NCBI GenBank assembly: GCA_021162905.1
Contig: JAGGXT010000081.1
Coordinates: forward strand, 1 to 7,759
Source: Candidatus Odinarchaeota archaeon
GTDB lineage: Archaea; Asgardarchaeota; JAGGXT01
Reading direction: 5' to 3'
Length of the DNA stretch: 7,759 nucleotides
The notes under the pieces: generated by a model
The model's database searches: none
What the model was told of the DNA's origin: nothing
Seen by the model: the letters and a program-made list of their open reading frames with translations, nothing else
Shown here: in pieces, positions 4,867 through 7,759 of the stretch
Layout of the letters: each line of letters opens with the position of its first letter
How positions within the stretch are numbered: the first letter of the stretch is position 1
Program-made: the position numbers and the translations under genes

Positions 4867-6219
4867 GTGGAGTGGACATCAATAGTACTTGAGCGAGGGA
4901 AATGTGCGTGGGGAAGATGTTATTTTTGTGGTTGGGGTAAAAAAGTAGTAGAAAAAAGTATTGAGGATGTTAAAAAGGATTTTGATACACAAATCTCCAA
5001 AAAGAAAGGATACAGCAAATTAAAAATTTTCAGTTCAGGAAGTTTCCTTGATGATAATCAATTTCCTAAGGAATTAAGGGAATATATTTTTTGCAGACTA
5101 AAAGAGTTAGGATTTAAAGAAGTTATTATTGAGAGCCGGGTTGAGTTTATTACAAAAGATAAGATATTAGAGCTTAAGAAATTTGCTGATATCAAATTTA
5201 CAATAGCTATAGGCTTGGAAGTTGCTGATAACGATGCTCTAAAGATTCTAAATAAAGGATTGACTTTGAAGGTACTTGAAGAGAAAATCCAACTTCTAAA
5301 AGAAAATAATATTGGGGTAAGATTATATGTCTTAGCAAATCCACACCCTAAATTAAGAGATATCGAACTTGTAAACAAGACCGTTGAGTATGCATTAAGA
5401 TTTGCAGATTCGGTGGTTGTGATTAACACATATCCTCATGTAAATTCTCAACTATGGGAGGACTGGATAAAAGGGAGATGGAGACCTCTATCAAAAGAAG
5501 AATTCAATAAAATTGTGGAGAGATGGAAAGATTTTCCAAATGTAGAGTTTGACTTCAATAATTTTGCATTTATACCAAAGTTTCCTAAAGAGAAAAGAGT
5601 AAAACTTAAAGGAGTAGGGCATGAGTTTCTTGTCCATCCGTATTATGAAGTATGGCAAGATTTTCTTCAAAGAATCTATGAACCTCCTAAAGGAAAAGAG
5701 TATGTACTATTTTTGCCATGTGCATATGTTAAACCATATACAAAATCTAAAACTTGGAGGGCTATTTTGAGGGGGATATCAGGATATCCCTTTTTCAAGA
5801 AACTTCATATTATAGCTATTAGCTCCCCAGGCGTTATTCCATACGAGTTCATAAATTACTACCCGTTTAACAATTACGATTGGCCCGAGTGGCTTGAGAC
5901 TAAAGAAATAAAGAGAGAATACATAGACGTTACCAAAAAGAGAATAAAGAAATATATAGGTGCCCATTATAACCATTACAAGAATATATATTTCGCTTAC
6001 TTTAAATTAGATGCCGAAAGCCTAATAGCATTGAGGAAAGCTTTTGAAGAACTAAGAAATGAAGGTTTTAATATTCAGCTGATTGAGTGTTTATCCGAAG
6101 ATACTTATAAAAAGATAAGAGAAATAGATTATAAACCATTATTAGCGCATCCTGAAGCAGTTAATGATCTGAAAAAATGTCTAAAGGATTTCTTTATGAG
6201 AAAAAATACTAATAGATAA
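4867..6219 (+). CDS. raSEA: Fused radical-SAM (RaSEA-like) and ArcS-core (DUF5591-like) archaeosine synthase
   Basis: Probable maker of archaeosine (G+15) in archaeal tRNA. In the known pathway ArcS attaches lysine to preQ0-tRNA and the radical-SAM enzyme RaSEA cleaves the adduct to G+. Here one 450-residue chain appears to carry both parts. N-terminal half (about 1-250): cluster cysteines C13-x4-C18-x2-C21, then FSSGSFLDD (55-63), ESRVEF (89-94) and AIGLEVAD (114-121), all matching the RaSEA/Elp3-like layout. C-terminal half (about 275-410): PCAYVKPYTKSKTW (284-297), matching the ArcS signature PC-x3-KPY-x2-S-x2-H with Trp for the final His, followed by SSPGVIPYEF (319-328) and NNYDWPEW (335-342). 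The TGT-like and PUA domains of full ArcS are absent, so tRNA recognition may need a partner. Start GTG 4867 is set by GGTGAG; ATG 4801 would give 472 residues. RaSEA half more certain than the fusion's activity. Confidence 0.78.
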   Translation: MEWTSIVLERGKCAWGRCYFCGWGKKVVEKSIEDVKKDFDTQISKKKGYSKLKIFSSGSFLDDNQFPKELREYIFCRLKELGFKEVIIESRVEFITKDKILELKKFADIKFTIAIGLEVADNDALKILNKGLTLKVLEEKIQLLKENNIGVRLYVLANPHPKLRDIELVNKTVEYALRFADSVVVINTYPHVNSQLWEDWIKGRWRPLSKEEFNKIVERWKDFPNVEFDFNNFAFIPKFPKEKRVKLKGVGHEFLVHPYYEVWQDFLQRIYEPPKGKEYVLFLPCAYVKPYTKSKTWRAILRGISGYPFFKKLHIIAISSPGVIPYEFINYYPFNNYDWPEWLETKEIKREYIDVTKKRIKKYIGAHYNHYKNIYFAYFKLDAESLIALRKAFEELRNEGFNIQLIECLSEDTYKKIREIDYKPLLAHPEAVNDLKKCLKDFFMRKNTNR

Positions 6220-7150
6220 GTGGAAGCTCAATAGGCTTTTCGTCAGTTGAAATGGGAGCATCTGATTTTTCAATAGCTTCAAGGACATCCTTTGGTAATA
6301 TGAATAGTGATTTATGAAGCTCTGGATAATAGAATTTTGTTGTAACGCCTCGTTCATGCATTCTTTTCTCTATTTCTTTCTCACTTATTATTAAGGGATC
6401 AACAATTTCGGATGCAGTAACATAACCCCAAAGAAATCCAAATGAGGGAACATACGCTTTATATGGGCGAGTTACTTTGAAGACGGCAGATAACGTTCTA
6501 AGTATGCTTATAAAAAAGTATTGATACACATAGAGACTTTCAGCGTGGGTTACTATGGCACCGTCATCTGCAAGCTTACTTTTCACTAATTGATAAAATT
6601 CTTTTGTATAAAGATATCTCGATGGACCAGATGGATCAGTGAGGTCTATTATAATGAAATCAAAAATTTCAGTAGTCTCTTTAATAAATTTTCGTCCGTC
6701 ATCAATTATTACTTTAACTCTAGGATCGTCAAAGGATTTGCCCAACGTGGGGAAATATTTTTTAGAAAATTCTATGACCTCACGATCTATGTCAACAAGG
6801 ATTACTTTTTCTACTATAGAATGTTTTAAAACTTGCCTGAGTGCGCCGCCATCTCCACCGCCAATTATTAGAACTTTTCTTGGATTCTCGATAGACAACA
6901 TAGTAGGATGTACCAGTGCTTCGTGATAAATATATTCGTCGTAGGAAGAAAATTGGACTAGACCATCTAAGACTAGAACCTTGCCAAATAGAAGACTTTC
7001 AAACAGGTCAATACGCTGATATTTTGTTTCACCCGAATAAAGTATCTTGCTTACGTTGATAAGTCGACTGATACCATACATTGATTTTTCAATGAACTGA
7101 AATCGTCCAACTTCGGCTTCAAATGCCCATTTACTCTTTTTTGTTGTCAT
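6209..7150 (-). CDS. speE: Aminopropyltransferase, ACL5/thermospermine- or aminopropylagmatine-synthase-like
   Basis: Transfers the aminopropyl group of decarboxylated AdoMet to a polyamine or agmatine. 313 residues. The N-terminal beta domain includes KYQRIDL (43-49) and DGLVQFSSYDEYIYHEALVHP (62-82 region). The Rossmann core has GGGDGG (97-102), acidic D120/D122 ending strand 2, and DDG (150-152). The catalytic motif is DLTDPSGP (169-176) rather than the DSTDP of bacterial spermidine synthase. YLYTKEFYQ, the VPSFGFLWGYVTAS segment (234-247) and the C-terminal STDEKP (301-306) resemble plant ACL5 and the Thermus/Pyrobaculum thermospermine or aminopropylagmatine enzymes. The acceptor amine is therefore probably not plain putrescine; this is inference from motifs. 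Start ATG 7150 is supported by TTGAGGTGA (7155-7163). It follows speD by 20 bases on the same strand, and its tail overlaps the convergent radical-SAM gene by 11 bases. Confidence 0.9.
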   Translation of the reverse strand: MTTKKSKWAFEAEVGRFQFIEKSMYGISRLINVSKILYSGETKYQRIDLFESLLFGKVLVLDGLVQFSSYDEYIYHEALVHPTMLSIENPRKVLIIGGGDGGALRQVLKHSIVEKVILVDIDREVIEFSKKYFPTLGKSFDDPRVKVIIDDGRKFIKETTEIFDFIIIDLTDPSGPSRYLYTKEFYQLVKSKLADDGAIVTHAESLYVYQYFFISILRTLSAVFKVTRPYKAYVPSFGFLWGYVTASEIVDPLIISEKEIEKRMHERGVTTKFYYPELHKSLFILPKDVLEAIEKSDAPISTDEKPIELPLIY

Positions 7151-7154
7151 GTCA

Positions 7155-7163
7155 TCACCTCAA
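7155..7163 (-). promoter_or_regulatory. speE: Ribosome binding site of the aminopropyltransferase gene
   Basis: TTGAGGTGA on the minus strand, 4 bases before ATG 7150, in the short gap after the speD stop. It fits a two-gene polyamine operon. Confidence 0.65.
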
Positions 7164-7170
7164 AAAGCAA

Positions 7171-7578
7171 TTAGAAAACTTGACTGGCATAATTTGTATA
7201 TTGAGGCTTGCTCTCGCTGCTTATCACTGGAGGAATTAACCCTCGTTTTAGCATCATAACTTGAACTTGCGCTGGCTTAAGCTCATTTACAATATAGTGA
7301 TAAGCGTTCCAAGTGCTTTTTTCATCTTTGCAGGTAAAAATATCAATAGCTGCATATCCATATTCAGGCCAAGTATGTATCATTAAATGTGACTCGGCAA
7401 TTATAGCCAGCACTGTAACACCTTGTGGCTCATATTTATGGGTATGAACACTTAGCAGAGTCAGTCCCGCATATTCAATAGCTCGCTTAAGCAAATCTGC
7501 TAGATATCCTGCATCATTTAAAATCTCAAAGCTTAAGCCATTTAACTCCGCTACTACATGCCAACCTAATCCTTCCAC
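7171..7578 (-). CDS. speD: S-adenosylmethionine decarboxylase proenzyme (pyruvoyl type)
   Basis: Decarboxylates AdoMet to supply the aminopropyl donor for the next gene's enzyme. 135 residues from GTG 7578. Self-cleavage occurs at Glu62-Ser63 in IIAESHLMIHTWPEYGYAA, making a 62-residue beta chain and an alpha chain whose N-terminal Ser63 becomes pyruvoyl. His68 and Cys83 (FTC) complete the processing and catalytic set, and these numbers coincide with those of the Thermotoga maritima enzyme, which supports the start. HKYEPQG before the site is also typical. GTG 7578 has GAGGTGG 5 bases upstream (7584-7590); GTG 7587 lies inside that site. Crenarchaea also have an arginine decarboxylase derived from this family, which sequence motifs alone do not exclude, but the adjacent aminopropyltransferase favours AdoMet decarboxylase. 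A short out-of-frame upstream ORF overlaps the start. Confidence 0.92.
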   Translation of the reverse strand: MEGLGWHVVAELNGLSFEILNDAGYLADLLKRAIEYAGLTLLSVHTHKYEPQGVTVLAIIAESHLMIHTWPEYGYAAIDIFTCKDEKSTWNAYHYIVNELKPAQVQVMMLKRGLIPPVISSESKPQYTNYASQVF

Positions 7579-7618
7579 ATCTACCACCTCGCATTAAGTT
7601 TTTGCTACAAGACAACAT
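7526..7618 (-). CDS. Candidate upstream ORF (30 residues) overlapping the speD start
   Basis: Out of frame with speD. Begins ATG 7618, 6 bases after a full-strength Shine-Dalgarno GAGGTGG (7625-7631), and ends at TGA 7526, inside speD by about 50 bases. The predicted peptide is basic, with three Cys and many Lys/Arg (MLSCSKNLMRGGRCGRIRLA at its start), and resembles nothing I know. The speD frame itself is closed upstream by a stop at 7594-7596, so this site cannot serve an extended SpeD. It could be a regulatory leader peptide or coupling ORF. If transcription starts at the TATA box 7638-7647, the 5' end would fall near 7616-7620 and the Shine-Dalgarno would be outside the mRNA. Confidence 0.35.
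   Translation of the reverse strand: MLSCSKNLMRGGRCGRIRLACSSGVKWLKL
7584..7590 (-). promoter_or_regulatory. speD: Ribosome binding site of speD
   Basis: GAGGTGG on the minus strand, 5 bases before GTG 7578, identical to the second GAGGTGG at 7625-7631 that precedes the upstream ORF 41 bases away. Confidence 0.65.
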
Positions 7619-7624
7619 AACTAA

Positions 7625-7631
7625 CCACCTC
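7625..7631 (-). promoter_or_regulatory. Second GAGGTGG Shine-Dalgarno, for the upstream ORF
   Basis: Identical seven-base match to the speD ribosome binding site, with a 6-base spacing to ATG 7618. A chance match of this strength and spacing in such AT-rich DNA is unlikely. Confidence 0.45.
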
Positions 7632-7637
7632 ACAAAC

Positions 7638-7647
7638 AATATAAAGG
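7638..7647 (-). promoter_or_regulatory. Candidate TATA box for the speD operon
   Basis: CCTTTATATT on the minus strand, which would start transcription around 7616. A second TATA-like stretch, TTATAAATAA (about 7713-7722), would start it near 7690 and give a leader of about 110 bases containing the 7656-7676 hairpin and the upstream ORF. The sequence does not decide between them. Confidence 0.4.
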
Positions 7648-7650
7648 ATT

Positions 7651-7676
7651 CAAAAAATCTTTGAGAGAAAAAGATT
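7651..7676 (-). terminator. Hairpin followed by T run in the speD leader region
   Basis: On the minus strand AATCTTT (7676-7670) pairs with AAAGATT (7662-7656) across a 7-base loop and runs straight into TTTTT. It resembles a weak intrinsic terminator. It could be an attenuator if transcription starts at the distal TATA box, or just AT-rich promoter DNA. Confidence 0.25.
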
Positions 7677-7694
7677 GTAAAAAACTTATTTTTC

Positions 7695-7759
7695 ATGGAA
7701 GAAGACAAAAAGTTATTTATAATAAGGTCTAAGGATTTAAAAACGTCATTGCGGGGTAT
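7695..7759 (+). CDS. Possible start of a divergent gene, cut by the window end
   Basis: An open frame from ATG 7695 to the window edge encodes 21 residues rich in charged and hydrophobic residues (MEEDKKLFIIRSKDLKTSLR). It reads like a genuine protein start, but there is no Shine-Dalgarno and the length is too short to exclude chance. Leaderless translation is possible. No family is recognisable. Confidence 0.35.
   Translation, partial: MEEDKKLFIIRSKDLKTSLRG

Noticed and set aside
5058..5976. Minus-strand frames at 5058-5429 and 5779-5976
   Set aside because: Antisense to the radical-SAM/ArcS-like gene; low-complexity Ser/Phe/Leu-rich translations typical of shadows.
6590..6926. Plus-strand frames at 6590-6829 and 6639-6926
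   Set aside because: Antisense to the aminopropyltransferase core motifs; no start signals.
7171..7578. Arginine decarboxylase of the crenarchaeal SpeD-derived type
   Set aside because: Cannot be fully excluded, but the 20-base link to an aminopropyltransferase and residues matching bacterial AdoMet decarboxylase (Ser63, His68, Cys83) favour SpeD.
7526..7708. 60-codon form of the minus-strand frame upstream of speD
   Set aside because: Only the shorter version from ATG 7618 has a ribosome binding site; the extra N-terminal part is Phe/Ser-rich noise from the promoter region.
1..7759. tRNA, snoRNA, CRISPR, insertion sequence or integration site
   Set aside because: No cloverleaf, C/D box pair, spaced direct repeats, transposase or terminal repeats were seen; intergenic gaps are short and AT-rich.

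Overview
The window comes from an archaeon, most likely a thermophilic one of the TACK/Thermoproteota side. The evidence is a protein of archaeosine (archaeal tRNA) biosynthesis, an archaeal-type AMP phosphorylase, TATA-type promoters, GGTGA/GAGGTGG ribosome binding sites, and a SpeD plus ACL5-like aminopropyltransferase pair typical of hot-environment archaea. The DNA is AT-rich and densely coding. I cannot place the lineage more precisely from sequence alone.

Layout, left to right. Bases 1-98 hold no supported gene. A promoter and a proline-rich zinc-ribbon protein follow (+, 158-739), ending tail-to-tail with an L-threonine 3-dehydrogenase (-, 802-1863). Upstream of tdh on the same strand lie an unrecognised protein of about 215 residues (-, 1999-2646) and AMP phosphorylase (-, 2838-4364), each with its own promoter. 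At 4365-4490 a divergent promoter region carries two inverted repeats about three helical turns apart, each next to one TATA box. It drives AMP phosphorylase leftward and, rightward, a short operon of a MazG-like nucleotide pyrophosphohydrolase (4491-4838) and a radical-SAM protein (4867-6219). The last gene of that operon overlaps the tail of an aminopropyltransferase (-, 6209-7150) by 11 bases. The aminopropyltransferase is co-directional with a pyruvoyl S-adenosylmethionine decarboxylase (-, 7171-7578). A short, strongly Shine-Dalgarno-led upstream ORF (7526-7618) overlaps the decarboxylase start. A possible divergent gene begins at 7695 and runs off the window.

The most interesting object is the 4867-6219 protein. 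Its N-terminal part reads as RaSEA, the radical-SAM enzyme that finishes archaeosine. Its C-terminal part carries the PC-x3-KPY-x2-S signature of the catalytic (DUF5591) domain of ArcS, the preceding enzyme. It looks like a single-chain, minimal archaeosine synthase without the TGT-like and PUA domains of canonical ArcS, and with the signature's final His replaced by Trp.

Working together: SpeD supplies decarboxylated AdoMet to the neighbouring aminopropyltransferase. AMP phosphorylase belongs to the archaeal nucleoside-monophosphate salvage/RuBisCO route, whose other genes are not here. Threonine dehydrogenase and the two hypothetical proteins have no clear functional link to their neighbours.
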